Assembly: GCA_903826775.1 (NCBI GenBank)
Contig: CAIKFU010000103.1
Span: forward strand, 1 to 34,219
DNA from: an uncultured beta proteobacterium
GTDB lineage: Bacteria > Pseudomonadota > Gammaproteobacteria > Burkholderiales > Burkholderiaceae
Direction of reading: 5' to 3'
DNA length: 34,219 bases
Part shown: positions 8,422 to 17,979 of the stretch, in pieces
Position numbering within the stretch: the first letter of the stretch is position 1
Layout of the letters: every line of letters starts with the position of its first letter
Notes under the pieces: model-generated
The model's database searches: none
Seen by the model: only the letters and a program-made list of their open reading frames with translations
Told to the model about the DNA's origin: nothing
Program-made: the position numbers and the translations under genes

Positions 8422-11097
8422 GTGGCTAAAGCATCTACCAAAACAAGCTCAAAAATCCCTGCCGGAGATCATCAAAAGGCGCTCATTATTGCTGAAAAGC
8501 CTTCCGTTGCTAGCGACATTGCCAAAGCCTTGGGGGGATTTACTAAATATGAGGATTACTTTGAGAATGACCAGTACGTCATTTCCTCTGCTGTTGGACA
8601 CCTTTTGGAAATTGCTGCTCCCGAAGAATACGACGTCAAACGCGGAAAATGGTCATTTGCCAATTTGCCAATAGTGCCCCCCTACTTTGACCTTAGGCCA
8701 ATTGTCAAAACCGAAACCCGCTTAAAAGTATTGCAAAAACTGATTAAACGCAAAGACATTAACGAACTCATTAATGCCTGTGATGCTGGTCGAGAAGGGG
8801 AGCTCATATTTCGTTTGATTGCGCAACATGCCAAAGCCCCTCAATCCATTAAACGATTATGGCTTCAGTCCATGACTCCTAACGCCATACGTGAGGGCTT
8901 TAATACCCTGCGCTCTGACGACGATATGCAACCATTGGCGGACGCTGCACGCTGTCGTTCGGAGGCGGATTGGCTTGTTGGCATCAATGGAACGCGTGCA
9001 ATGACTGCGTTTAACAGTAAGAGCGGCGGTTTTTTTCTAACCACAGTGGGTCGAGTGCAAACCCCAACCCTTTCAATCGTAGTCGAACGTGAAGAGTTGA
9101 TACGTAAATTTGTTTCAAAAGACTACTGGGAGGTCAAGGCGGAATTCATTGCTGCGGCTGGAGTCTATGAGGGAAGGTGGTTTGATCCAAAATTCAAAAA
9201 GGATGTTGCAGCGCCAGATGCTCGTGAAAACCGTCTATGGAGCGAGGCTGCCGCCCAAAGTATCGTTGCTGCATGTCGCAATAAAAAAGCTAGCGTTACA
9301 GAAGAAGCGAAACCAGCCACACAGCTAGCCCCTCAACTCTTTGATCTCACTAGTCTGCAGCGTGAGGCAAATGCACGATTTGGATTTTCTGCGAAAAATA
9401 CCTTGGGGTTGGCTCAAGCACTTTATGAGCGCCATAAAGTTTTAACCTATCCACGTACAGATGCCAGAGCATTGCCCGAAGATTATCTTGATACCGTTAA
9501 ACAAACCATGGAAAGCCTTGCTGCGCATTCTCATGAATTTCAACCCTTTGCTCAACAGATTTTGGAAGGCGATTCTCTAGACGCAAAAGCAAAAAAAGGT
9601 TACGGCTGGATCAAACCGAATAAACGTATTTTTGACAATTCCAAAATCTCTGATCACTTTGCTATTATTCCAACGCTAGAGGCCCCTAAAACTTTAAGCG
9701 AACCCGAGCTCAAGTTATACGACCTTGTTGTGCGTCGATTCTTAGCGGTTTTCTACCCAGCTGCAGAATTTCGTGTCACCACACGCATCACCGAAGTGTC
9801 TGGACACCAATTTAAAACTGAAGGGCGCGTTCTTGTAAATCCAGGATGGCTTACTGTCTACGGTAAATCCAATCAAGCCGATGATGAGCTGATTGCAGTT
9901 CAGCCAAATGAAACCGTTTTAACGGACTCAATATTAACGGTTCCTCTAAAAACCAAACCCCCTGCGCGGTATAGCGAAGCTACCCTACTATCCGCTATGG
10001 AAAGCGCTGGAAAATGGGTCGATGATGATGACATGCGAGAGGCAATGGCGGAAAAAGGGTTGGGAACTCCTGCGACACGAGCGGCAATCATTGAAGGTTT
10101 ATTGGCCGAAAGATACATCTTCCGAGAAGCAAGAGAACTCGTTCCGACAGCCAAGGCTTTTCAATTGATGACCCTCTTACGAGGTCTCGATGTTGAAGAA
10201 TTGACCCGACCAGATTTAACAGGAAACTGGGAAAATAAACTATCGCTAATCGAGCAGGGGAAGATGAATCGCGTAGCTTTTATGCAAGAAATAGCTCAAA
10301 TGACTCAGCGAATTGTTAAGCGGGCCAAGGAATATGATAGCGATACCATTCCAGGCGATTACGCAACAATGCAAACGCCTTGTCCACATTGTCAGGGGCC
10401 AGTAAAAGAAAACTACCGTCGCTTTGCCTGCGAAAAATGCGGTTTTACCATTAGCAAAACTCCCGGCGGCAGGGCTTTCGAATACCCAGAAGTTGAAGAA
10501 CTACTGCAAAACAAGACCATTGGACCGCTTCAAGGGTTTCGCAGCAAAATTGGTCGCCCTTTTGCGGCCATCATTAAGCTAAGTGAAATTCCCGAAGATG
10601 ATGCCGACTACCCAAATGCTGGTTACAAACTGGAATTTGATTTTGGCAACAGCCAAGCTGACGATGAAGAGCCTATTGATTTTACGGGTCGGCAAGCTTT
10701 GGGAGCGTGCCCAAAATGTTCTGGTGCCGTTTATGAAGATGGCATGCGTTATTTATGTGAACACAATACCGGGCCCAATAAATCCTGCGACTTCAAAACA
10801 GGTAAAGTGGTTTTGCAACAAGAGATTTCTAGCGAGCAAATACAAAAATTGCTGAGCGAAGGCAAAACCGATTTGTTAACCAACTTTAAATCCAATCGAA
10901 CAGGTCGTGGGTTTAAAGCTTACCTTGCCTTGGGATCCGGTGGAAAAATTGGTTTTGAGTTTGAGGCCAAGGCAGCCAAAGGAGCCGCAGGCACTAAAGC
11001 AGCGCCAGCAAAAAAACGTGCCGGTGCAAGCGCGGCAAGTAAATCGGTAGCAAAACCCAAACGCTCCAGCAGTGCAAAACCTTCATCCAAGACCTGA
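8422..11097 (+). CDS. topB: DNA topoisomerase III
   Basis: This 891-aa type IA topoisomerase passes single strands and resolves replication or recombination intermediates. The TOPRIM domain starts with ALIIAEKPSVASDIAKAL and includes DAGREGELIF. The catalytic tyrosine is Y343 in LTYPRTDARALPEDY. Two C-terminal zinc-ribbon segments follow: CPHCQGP...CEKCGF at about 654-675 and CPKCSGAVYED...CEHN at about 763-785. A Lys/Ala/Ser-rich basic tail covers about the last 45 residues. E. coli TopB has 653 residues; the longer ribbon-bearing form is usual in betaproteobacteria. The start is GTG, the only early in-frame start before the TOPRIM motif. Its last 178 bp are antisense to the following minus-strand oxidoreductase gene, and it is the only gene in the window facing the replication fork. 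Confidence 0.96.
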   Translation: MAKASTKTSSKIPAGDHQKALIIAEKPSVASDIAKALGGFTKYEDYFENDQYVISSAVGHLLEIAAPEEYDVKRGKWSFANLPIVPPYFDLRPIVKTETRLKVLQKLIKRKDINELINACDAGREGELIFRLIAQHAKAPQSIKRLWLQSMTPNAIREGFNTLRSDDDMQPLADAARCRSEADWLVGINGTRAMTAFNSKSGGFFLTTVGRVQTPTLSIVVEREELIRKFVSKDYWEVKAEFIAAAGVYEGRWFDPKFKKDVAAPDARENRLWSEAAAQSIVAACRNKKASVTEEAKPATQLAPQLFDLTSLQREANARFGFSAKNTLGLAQALYERHKVLTYPRTDARALPEDYLDTVKQTMESLAAHSHEFQPFAQQILEGDSLDAKAKKGYGWIKPNKRIFDNSKISDHFAIIPTLEAPKTLSEPELKLYDLVVRRFLAVFYPAAEFRVTTRITEVSGHQFKTEGRVLVNPGWLTVYGKSNQADDELIAVQPNETVLTDSILTVPLKTKPPARYSEATLLSAMESAGKWVDDDDMREAMAEKGLGTPATRAAIIEGLLAERYIFREARELVPTAKAFQLMTLLRGLDVEELTRPDLTGNWENKLSLIEQGKMNRVAFMQEIAQMTQRIVKRAKEYDSDTIPGDYATMQTPCPHCQGPVKENYRRFACEKCGFTISKTPGGRAFEYPEVEELLQNKTIGPLQGFRSKIGRPFAAIIKLSEIPEDDADYPNAGYKLEFDFGNSQADDEEPIDFTGRQALGACPKCSGAVYEDGMRYLCEHNTGPNKSCDFKTGKVVLQQEISSEQIQKLLSEGKTDLLTNFKSNRTGRGFKAYLALGSGGKIGFEFEAKAAKGAAGTKAAPAKKRAGASAASKSVAKPKRSSSAKPSSKT

Positions 11098-12167
11098 GCT
11101 CGAATGATCTTTGCTGCTAACGCAGACCATAAAACCCCTCGAGACCCTAAAGCCGTAGCTAAAAATATATTTGGATGCTGATTTAACTTACCAATAATAG
11201 GCAGCCTGTCACCGGCTACACAACGAATACCAACAAATCTTCCGGACGCCTCTAAGGCACTCGTATCTCCACTCTCACAGGCTATTAAATTTTTAGCCAG
11301 ATCCCGATTAAAGTCGTCGCTGGAGTTTCGTGCACCGAGGTCATCCTCCCCCTCATCAAAGCTTGACCCCACTATCCAACGTGCACTCCCATCACTAAAA
11401 AATCCCCGTTCAGCTGGCAAACAATACCCATCGCCACAGATTCCCGCTTTGGGTAAATATGAAATCCATTTGTTTTTTGCGTCGATCTTAAATATGCTGA
11501 GCTGTCCCCGAACTGGTCTCAAAGGCAAGCGAATTCCAATGCTGCTTAACAGTAGTTTTGTCTCCAAGGATGCGGCAACAACCACCTTCCTTGCGCTCAA
11601 CAACACTTCTTTATCCCTGCCAATCAGCATCCACAAATTACCCTCCTTTTTTAACCCGCTAATCTGTAAATCCCAAATGCAGGTGAGGTTTTCGTGTGGC
11701 TGTAAAAGACCCTCGATAGTCGATGCTAAATTTAATGTAGCCCCTTGTGAGAACCAGGTTCCATTGCGCTTAACGCCGCATAATGCCAACGCTTCGTCTG
11801 CACTAACGGCTCTTGCAATTGCCTGGTCTAATCCCAGTCCACATAAATGTTCTGCCAACTTTTGTAGATCAAATATTTCCCCGGTCTTGGCTGCCTGAAA
11901 CAACCCGTGCTGCTGCCATTGACCGCCCCAACGCTCTGCAGCAAGGAGAAATGCTATACGAGTAAGGCGCAATAACCGTGGGGATCCTCTCCCGATATGA
12001 GGATGTGCTATAGCGAAGGCATGGCTTGAGCAGGCTTTAGCTGGACCTGACTCAGCATCTACAATGCAAACTTTTTGCCCTTTCAAAAGCAATTCATTCG
12101 TAATTGTTGCGCCTGCAATACCTGCCCCAATCACCACAACTTCATGGTGTTGGGGAATAATCTTCAC
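10920..12167 (-). CDS. FAD-dependent oxidoreductase like the C-terminal domain of MnmC
   Basis: This 415-aa protein has a DAO-type FAD-binding fold, with the dinucleotide loop VVVIGAGIAGATI at residues 10-22. Segments such as GIRCVAGDRLPIIGKL, LGSRGVLWSALAAKII and the terminal DLLAALAPARF resemble the oxidoreductase half of MnmC, which converts cmnm5U34 to nm5U34 in tRNA. The methyltransferase half that follows this step in E. coli MnmC is absent: the protein starts at the FAD motif, and pckG lies 27 nt upstream. The final 178 bp run antisense to the topB 3' end, yet the MnmC-like residues continue into that overlap, which supports the long C terminus. A different amine oxidase of the same superfamily is the main alternative. 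Confidence 0.8.
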   Translation of the reverse strand: MKIIPQHHEVVVIGAGIAGATITNELLLKGQKVCIVDAESGPAKACSSHAFAIAHPHIGRGSPRLLRLTRIAFLLAAERWGGQWQQHGLFQAAKTGEIFDLQKLAEHLCGLGLDQAIARAVSADEALALCGVKRNGTWFSQGATLNLASTIEGLLQPHENLTCIWDLQISGLKKEGNLWMLIGRDKEVLLSARKVVVAASLETKLLLSSIGIRLPLRPVRGQLSIFKIDAKNKWISYLPKAGICGDGYCLPAERGFFSDGSARWIVGSSFDEGEDDLGARNSSDDFNRDLAKNLIACESGDTSALEASGRFVGIRCVAGDRLPIIGKLNQHPNIFLATALGSRGVLWSALAAKIIRAQVLDEGFALLERLGFATDLLAALAPARFFAGAALVPAAPLAALASNSKPIFPPDPKAR

Positions 12168-12194
12168 CGGTTTGTGTACGACATGAATGCTTAA

Positions 12195-14060
12195 TTAAGC
12201 ATTCATTCGTTTTTCAATTTTTGCGCGAGTATCCAACAGCTCTTTAGGCAAATGGTGGGCAAGTTGCTCAAATAATTCTGTATGCAACTTCAGTTCAGCC
12301 TTCAAATCTTCCTGTCCAATCGTAATAACGGAATTAAATTGATCAAGAGAGAAATCAAGTCCAGCCCATTGCATATCAGCATGCTCTGGAGAAATCCCCA
12401 AGGCCGTTTCCTTGCCTTTGCTAGTACCGGCTACGCGACCCAAAATCCAAGTTAAAACACGCATATTCTCGCCAAATCCTGGCCAAGCAAACTTCCCCTG
12501 GTCGTTCTTACGGAACCAATTGACGCAATAAATCTTAGGCAATACCGCGCCTTCATCAGCCAACTTTTTCCCAAGGTTAAGCCAATGCTGGAAGTAGTCA
12601 CTCATGTTGTAGCCTGTAAATGGCAGCATTGCAAATGGGTCCCGACGCACAACACCTACTTTGCCTGTAATCGCTGCGGTGGTCTCAGAACCCATTGTTG
12701 CAGCCATATAAACTCCCTCAACCCAATCGAGCGACTCGCTAACCAAAGGTACCGTAGTTGAACGACGACCGCCGAAAAGAAATGCGTCAATAGGAACGCC
12801 CTGTGGATCATCCCAGTTGGGATCCACTGCAGGATTATTAATTGCCGCCATCGTAAAACGGGAGTTGGGATGAGCTGCCTTACGTCCAGCAGCGCCGTCT
12901 GCAGGCGTCCAATCCTTTCCCTGCCAATCAACTAAGTGTGCTGGAGGTGTTTCTGTTAACCCCTCCCACCAAACATCCCCATCATCTGTTAATGCCACAT
13001 TTGTAAAAATAACGTCTTGATTTAATGAATCTATGCAATTTGGATTTGTTTGTCGGTTTGTTCCGGGCGCAACTCCAAAATATCCAGACTCAGGATTAAT
13101 AGCAAATAGGCGCGTCTTACCCGTTACAGGGTCTTTGCGAGGCTTAATCCACGCAATGTCGTCACCAATGGTGGTAACTTTCCAGCCTTCAAAACCCTTT
13201 GGTGGAATCATCATCGAAAAATTGGTTTTTCCACATGCAGAAGGGAAGGCTGCTGCAACGTGATATTTTTTTCCCTCAGGCGTTGTAACCCCTAAAATCA
13301 ACATGTGCTCAGCAAGCCAGCCTTGATCGCGACCCATGGTGGAAGCAATCCGTAAGGCAAAACATTTTTTACCCAATAAAGCGTTGCCGCCGTAACCGCT
13401 TCCAAAAGACCATATCTCACGCGTTTCAGGATAATGAACGATATATTTTGTTGGGTTATTTGGCCAAGCAACGTCCTTTTCACCGACTGCAAGCGGCTTA
13501 CCTACTGTATGAATACAAGGCACAAACTCCCCGTCGGCACCAAGCTGTTCAATCACTGCCTTGCCCATTCTGGTCATAATGCGCATATTAATTGCAACAT
13601 AAGGGCTGTCAGAAAGCTCTACCCCAATATGCGCTATTGGAGAGCCAATTGGACCCATGGAAAAAGGGACCACGTACATGGTTCTTCCGCGCATGCAGCC
13701 CGAAAATAGTGGTTTTAATGTTGCTCTCATTTCACTCGGCTCCACCCAATTATTGGTTGGACCCGCATCTTCTTTTTTAGCAGAACAAATAAATGTGCGA
13801 TCTTCCACTCGCGCCACGTCTTGAGGGTCTGAGAGCGCTAAAAATGAGTTTTTACGTTTAGTTGGATTTAATTTCTTGAAAGAACCGGCCTTAACCATCA
13901 ACTCACAAAAATAGTCGTACTCTGCTTGCGTCCCATCGCACCAATGAATGTTATCTGGCAACGTGAGGGCAGCAATATCTGCAACCCATTGAATTAACTT
14001 CTTATTTTGTACATAGGCCGGCGCATTTACATCAGTTTGGCCATGATTGATCGTATTCAT
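12195..14060 (-). CDS. pckG: phosphoenolpyruvate carboxykinase (GTP)
   Basis: This 621-aa enzyme converts oxaloacetate and GTP to phosphoenolpyruvate, CO2 and GDP, feeding gluconeogenesis. The GTP-dependent family is shown by the P-loop [13 protein letters not shown] with the characteristic C276, the metal-binding GDDIAWIK, the substrate region [20 protein letters not shown] and [11 protein letters not shown] near the C terminus. Length is normal for bacterial PckG (about 600-625). It lies 98 nt downstream of the coding end of mnmE's mirror position: on the minus strand mnmE ends at 14159 and pckG starts at 14060, so readthrough from mnmE is possible. A plausible own promoter was not pinpointed. 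Confidence 0.97.
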   Translation of the reverse strand: MNTINHGQTDVNAPAYVQNKKLIQWVADIAALTLPDNIHWCDGTQAEYDYFCELMVKAGSFKKLNPTKRKNSFLALSDPQDVARVEDRTFICSAKKEDAGPTNNWVEPSEMRATLKPLFSGCMRGRTMYVVPFSMGPIGSPIAHIGVELSDSPYVAINMRIMTRMGKAVIEQLGADGEFVPCIHTVGKPLAVGEKDVAWPNNPTKYIVHYPETREIWSFGSGYGGNALLGKKCFALRIASTMGRDQGWLAEHMLILGVTTPEGKKYHVAAAFPSACGKTNFSMMIPPKGFEGWKVTTIGDDIAWIKPRKDPVTGKTRLFAINPESGYFGVAPGTNRQTNPNCIDSLNQDVIFTNVALTDDGDVWWEGLTETPPAHLVDWQGKDWTPADGAAGRKAAHPNSRFTMAAINNPAVDPNWDDPQGVPIDAFLFGGRRSTTVPLVSESLDWVEGVYMAATMGSETTAAITGKVGVVRRDPFAMLPFTGYNMSDYFQHWLNLGKKLADEGAVLPKIYCVNWFRKNDQGKFAWPGFGENMRVLTWILGRVAGTSKGKETALGISPEHADMQWAGLDFSLDQFNSVITIGQEDLKAELKLHTELFEQLAHHLPKELLDTRAKIEKRMNA

Positions 14061-14113
14061 AACTGCCCCTTGAAATAGTAATTTTTAGTCTTTCGATTTT
14101 ATCATTTAGCTTG

Positions 14114-14141
14114 TACCGCCCCAAAACCATTAAAAGGCGGT
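14114..14141 (-). terminator. weak hairpin after mnmE
   Basis: A 6-bp inverted repeat, ACCGCC (14114-14119) and GGCGGT (14136-14141), encloses a 16-nt loop downstream of the mnmE stop. No U-tract follows on the minus strand, so it is at best a weak terminator or an mRNA-stabilising hairpin before pckG. Confidence 0.25.
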
Positions 14142-14158
14142 CATATTTACCCAATATT

Positions 14159-15541
14159 TCACTTTCCAATGCAAAATTGACTGAAAATTTTTCCCAATAA
14201 ATCATCGGGAAGGAGTTTTCCGGTAATTTCGCCTAATCGGTCTTGAGCAAGCCTCAACTCTTCTGCAAACAACTCTAAAGATTGATTCCCGTCTGCCGCA
14301 AAACGCCCTGCATTCTTTAAATGCCTGTCTGCCCCCTCTAGGCAATCCAAATGCCTTCGCCTAGCTACAAAAGCGCCTTCTTGACTGCCGCTCCAACCCA
14401 CTGCCTGCAGAATCTTTTCCTTTAATTGGGCGATACCAAAACCTGTCTTTGCTGAGATATATAAATAGCCTTCAATGTCCTCATCAGACTTATGGTCCAA
14501 CAGAAGGTCTGCCTTGTTGATTACTTCTAGAACAGCACACCTTGGTGAAAGCGATCTTATGACCCGCTCCTTTAACTCCAACTCTTTGAAGCTTCGCTCG
14601 TTCGGTTGATTTCTTGGTTCTTCTAAAAAAATTACTAAATCAGCCAATCTAATAGCCTCCCAAGTACGCTCAATTCCTTTTGTCTCTACTTCATCGACGG
14701 TTTCACGTAACCCAGCAGTATCAATCACATGCAACGGCACCCCGTCAATCACAACGCTCTCCCTGACGCGATCACGTGTAGTTCCTGCTATTGGGGTAAC
14801 AATTGCAACCTCTTCACCTGCTAAGCAATTTAATAATGAACTTTTACCAACATTTGGGGCGCCAACCAAAACAAGTTGTACTCCATCGCGTAATATTTTG
14901 CCCTGACCCGCATTTTGTAGCAGCGAGGTTATTTTATTCATCACCAACTCAAGCCTTGTCTTTGCATGGCTGTTTTGTAAAAACTCAATTTCCTCCTCTG
15001 GAAAATCTAAAGTTGACTCAACCAAAATCCGAAGCTGTGTAATTTCATCAATTAGGCTGTTTATCTCTTCTGAAAAGATCCCTTGCAAAGAGCGCACAGC
15101 CCCACGAACTGCTGCCTCACTCTGAGCGTCTATTAGATCCGATATGGCTTCTGCTTGGGCTAAGTCAATTTTATTATTTAAGAATGCTCGCAGACTAAAC
15201 TCTCCTGGATTTGCCATTACCAACCCGAACCCAACGCCAATTTCCAGACAGCGTTTTAATACCAATTCGAGCAATTGTGGGCCGCCATGACAATGCAATT
15301 CAAAAACATCCTCCCCCGTAAAAGATGCTGGCGCCGGAAAATACAATGCAAGCGCTTGGTCTATAGGCTGATTGGATGCATCATGGATTGTAAATAGAGT
15401 CGCATACCGAGGGGTTGGTTTTTTCCCCAATATTTTTTCGGCGATCGAGGTCAGGCTTTCCCCGCTTATGCGAATAATGCCGACCCCTGCCCTGCCAGGC
15501 GCCGTAGCAATGGCAATGATGGGAATTTTTCTGATCACCAT
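14159..15541 (-). CDS. mnmE: tRNA uridine-5-carboxymethylaminomethylation GTPase MnmE
   Basis: This 460-aa GTPase works with MnmG to install the cmnm5 group on wobble uridine 34 of several tRNAs. The N-terminal folate-binding domain begins with the family pattern IAIATAPGRAGVGIIRISG. A helical domain is interrupted by the G domain: G1 GAPNVGKSSLLN with K233, the TTRDRV switch (GTTRDRV), G3 DTAGLRE and the G4 motif NKAD. The protein ends in the invariant CIGK, with C457 essential in homologues. Length is as expected (E. coli 454). It follows yidC by 40 nt in the conserved origin-flanking order. Its partner mnmG lies on the other side of the origin in this window. Confidence 0.97.
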   Translation of the reverse strand: MVIRKIPIIAIATAPGRAGVGIIRISGESLTSIAEKILGKKPTPRYATLFTIHDASNQPIDQALALYFPAPASFTGEDVFELHCHGGPQLLELVLKRCLEIGVGFGLVMANPGEFSLRAFLNNKIDLAQAEAISDLIDAQSEAAVRGAVRSLQGIFSEEINSLIDEITQLRILVESTLDFPEEEIEFLQNSHAKTRLELVMNKITSLLQNAGQGKILRDGVQLVLVGAPNVGKSSLLNCLAGEEVAIVTPIAGTTRDRVRESVVIDGVPLHVIDTAGLRETVDEVETKGIERTWEAIRLADLVIFLEEPRNQPNERSFKELELKERVIRSLSPRCAVLEVINKADLLLDHKSDEDIEGYLYISAKTGFGIAQLKEKILQAVGWSGSQEGAFVARRRHLDCLEGADRHLKNAGRFAADGNQSLELFAEELRLAQDRLGEITGKLLPDDLLGKIFSQFCIGK

Positions 15542-15581
15542 TGCTATGCGCCTTAGTTGTATTTATTACATCTTTATTGGT

Positions 15582-17270
15582 TTATTTCGCAACTTCTCTT
15601 TTGCCAAACATCTTATTGATTTGCCATTGCTGAGCAATTGACAACACATTATTTACAACCCAATATAAAACCAAACCAGCGGGAAAATTAAAGAACATTA
15701 ACGAAAAGACAATCGGCATATACAGCATTACTTTTGCCTGTATTGGATCCGGAGGCGTTGGATTTAGTCTTGTTTGGATAAACATTGATATGGCCATCAC
15801 AATTGGCAATATTCCAATTGGTACATTAATAAACGGCAGGACCCCAAAAAAATTATCTGGCTTGGCTAAGTCGTTCACCCACAACCATGAGACATTTCTC
15901 ATTTCTACAGAAGATAACAAAACCCAATACAGGGATATAAACACTGGTATTTGGATTACCACCGGCAAACAACCGCCGACTGGATTAATTTTTTCTTTCT
16001 TATACATCTCCATCATTGCTTGATTGAGTTTTTGTGGATCCCCTTTATATTGCTCTTTCATTGCCATTAGTCTTGGTTGTACTTCCTTCATTCTTGCCAT
16101 CGACTTATAGCTTGCAGCAGACAATGGGAAAAATACCAATTTAATTAATACCGTTAGCAAGATAATTGATAACCCCCAATTGCTTACTAAGCCATGTATT
16201 TTTTCTAAAAGCCAAAAAATTGGCTTAGCTAATATAGTGAGGTACCCGTAATCTTTTAGTAGAGCAAACCCGGGCGCTATGGTTTCCAATACACTTTCCT
16301 CTTGAGGCCCAACAAATAGTTTTGCTTTTTCCTCTACCGCGCTGCCGGGCGTCAACGTACCTAAAGGTATTTGCATACCTATTCGGTATAGGCCATTATC
16401 AATTTTTCCAGCATAAATATCTCTGGCAGGCTGATCACCAGGAATCCATGCGCTAGCAAAATAATGCTGAACCATGGCAACCCACGCCGGCTCTCCAGCA
16501 GTTACCTGAGTAGGAATTTTGATTTTATTTTTCTCAATGTCTGAGAACTCAAGCTTATTAAATTTTTCTTTTTCGGTATACACAGCTGGTCCAGTAAATG
16601 TGCTGTAAAACTGGCTTTCTTTATTGGTTATGCCGTCCCTCACCAATTCCGTATAGAGCACAACTGGACTGCCTGCTGGATTTATTGCCGTTATCCGATG
16701 ATTTACATCAACCACATAACTTCCGGCATTTAACGCAAAGGTTTTTTCTAACTTAACCCCACTTCGCTCCGCAATCAACGTAATGAAGGGTCTTCCGGAT
16801 CCATCTTTGCCGGATTGTTGTAATTTAAAAAGCGTGGTGTGGTTTGGTAGATCGCTGTTTCCTATGGAAATTAATCCCGACCGTGCAAAATACTGACGGT
16901 TTGAATTAATTTGAAAAAGCTCAACCGGTTTTTGGTCTTCTTCCAGCTCTTTTAATAATTTAGCTTGAATCACACTAGCGCCATTGGCGCTAATTTCTAA
17001 AGACAATACGTCATTTTTAATTTCAAACTTTTCTCCGCTTTCTAACGAAGCTGGAGCAGGCGGTATGGGTGTAGAGGTTTTTTGTGCTCCAGAGATTTGC
17101 GTAGGCACGTCGCCCTTGCTTACTGCTGTAGTGGTTTTTTCTACAGATTGAGTGGTTGCTGGTCCAGTGGAAAACAATGACGGCTTACCTTCATGCACTA
17201 ACCAGTTGTTGTATAGCATTAATCCTGAAATCGAAAATACGGCCCACAGAACTGTTCTCTTAATATCCAT
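15582..17270 (-). CDS. yidC: membrane protein insertase YidC
   Basis: This 562-aa inner-membrane insertase works alone or with SecYEG. The N-terminal helix (about 7-25) is followed by a Ser/Thr/Pro-rich linker and the large periplasmic beta-supersandwich domain (about 75-340). The conserved five-helix YidC/Oxa1 domain lies at about 355-545. It includes WGLSIILLTVLIKLVFFPL, the cytoplasmic hairpin around MKEVQPRLMAMKEQYKGDPQ, NPVGGCLPVVIQIP and NFPAGLVLYWVVNNVLSI. Length matches Gram-negative YidC (548 in E. coli). It follows yidD by 15 nt in the rpmH-rnpA-yidD-yidC-mnmE unit. Confidence 0.97.
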   Translation of the reverse strand: MDIKRTVLWAVFSISGLMLYNNWLVHEGKPSLFSTGPATTQSVEKTTTAVSKGDVPTQISGAQKTSTPIPPAPASLESGEKFEIKNDVLSLEISANGASVIQAKLLKELEEDQKPVELFQINSNRQYFARSGLISIGNSDLPNHTTLFKLQQSGKDGSGRPFITLIAERSGVKLEKTFALNAGSYVVDVNHRITAINPAGSPVVLYTELVRDGITNKESQFYSTFTGPAVYTEKEKFNKLEFSDIEKNKIKIPTQVTAGEPAWVAMVQHYFASAWIPGDQPARDIYAGKIDNGLYRIGMQIPLGTLTPGSAVEEKAKLFVGPQEESVLETIAPGFALLKDYGYLTILAKPIFWLLEKIHGLVSNWGLSIILLTVLIKLVFFPLSAASYKSMARMKEVQPRLMAMKEQYKGDPQKLNQAMMEMYKKEKINPVGGCLPVVIQIPVFISLYWVLLSSVEMRNVSWLWVNDLAKPDNFFGVLPFINVPIGILPIVMAISMFIQTRLNPTPPDPIQAKVMLYMPIVFSLMFFNFPAGLVLYWVVNNVLSIAQQWQINKMFGKREVAK

Positions 17271-17285
17271 TTGAATTCGCTTAAT

Positions 17286-17519
17286 TTAGTGACACGTTTT
17301 TTTAATTGCAGGATCATAGCCACCGTGAGACCAAGGATTACACCTTAACAACCTCCACAGCACCATCCTTGAGCTTTTTATAAGACCAAAATGACGAAAA
17401 CAATCGCAAGCAAACTCTGAGCAGCTTGGGGAAAATTTGCACTCAGCCCCAAAATATGGACTCAAGCAAACCTGATATAGCTTGATAAGACCGATGGCTG
17501 ATTTATTTAAAAGTCGCAT
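17286..17519 (-). CDS. yidD: membrane protein insertion efficiency factor YidD
   Basis: A 77-aa protein of the YidD family, thought to assist membrane protein insertion at the inner face of the membrane. It shows an N-terminal amphipathic segment (LNKSAIGLIKLYQVCLSPYF), the cysteine-rich core CKFSPSCSEFACDCF and the signature LLRCNPWSHGGYDP. Its ATG directly abuts the rnpA stop codon. Length is typical (about 70-90). Confidence 0.96.
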   Translation of the reverse strand: MRLLNKSAIGLIKLYQVCLSPYFGAECKFSPSCSEFACDCFRHFGLIKSSRMVLWRLLRCNPWSHGGYDPAIKKTCH

Positions 17520-17837
17520 TTAGAGAATCCCAATTATTTGGGCTCGTATGGCCTTCTTTTCTTGTATTCTTAGTCTGCCTCGAGTTTCACGACCAATCGG
17601 CTTTTTTAGCTTCACCACGACATCACTATTTATCTTTTCAGCTTGAGCCTTCCAAACCAGTTCGCGAACCATACGCTTTAGCTTGTTGCGATCAACCGCC
17701 CTTTTTGCAAATTTCTTTGCAATTGCCATTCCCAAATCAGGTTGAGCGCCCTGCTCAACCCCCCCAAAATACAGACCCCAATACAAATTTGTTTTGGGAC
17801 GCGTTTTTAGTAATTCAGAAATCCTAGAGCTATTCAA
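17520..17837 (-). CDS. rnpA: ribonuclease P protein component
   Basis: This 105-aa basic protein is the RNase P subunit needed for 5' maturation of tRNAs. The RNR-type signature is KKFAKRAVDRNKLKRMVRE (about residues 41-59), followed by a DVVVKLKKP strand. There is no ATG before this signature: TTG at 17837 is the only usable start, because an in-frame TAA lies directly upstream at 17838-17840. The resulting N terminus (SRISELLKTRPKTNLYW) is shorter than the usual 110-130 aa proteins, but keeps the expected RISELLK-type helix. It follows rpmH by 7 nt. Confidence 0.94.
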   Translation of the reverse strand: MNSSRISELLKTRPKTNLYWGLYFGGVEQGAQPDLGMAIAKKFAKRAVDRNKLKRMVRELVWKAQAEKINSDVVVKLKKPIGRETRGRLRIQEKKAIRAQIIGIL

Positions 17838-17844
17838 TTACAAA

Positions 17845-17979
17845 TTAAACGGCTAAGCGTTTACGGCCTTTTGATCTGCGCGCATTTAATACTGCCCGTC
17901 CACCGCGGGTTTTCATGCGAATTCTAAAGCCGTGCGTGCGTTTACGTCGTGTTACTGATGGTTGATATGTTCTTTTCAT
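17845..17979 (-). CDS. rpmH: 50S ribosomal protein L34
   Basis: A 44-aa highly basic ribosomal protein with the invariant L34 sequence: [18 protein letters not shown] at the start, RTRGGR-type centre ([13 protein letters not shown]) and a KGRKRLAV end. It is below the length cutoff of a 60-aa frame search but is unambiguous. A GGGAT ribosome site lies about 8 nt before the ATG. TTGACC on the minus strand at about 18030 is a possible -35, but a good -10 is not evident. It is the first gene of the leftward origin-flanking operon, divergent from dnaA. Confidence 0.97.
   Translation of the reverse strand: MKRTYQPSVTRRKRTHGFRIRMKTRGGRAVLNARRSKGRKRLAV

Noticed and set aside
11449..11898. A 149-codon plus-strand frame opposite the FAD oxidoreductase gene
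   Set aside because: It lies wholly antisense to the better supported minus-strand gene and shows no domain pattern.
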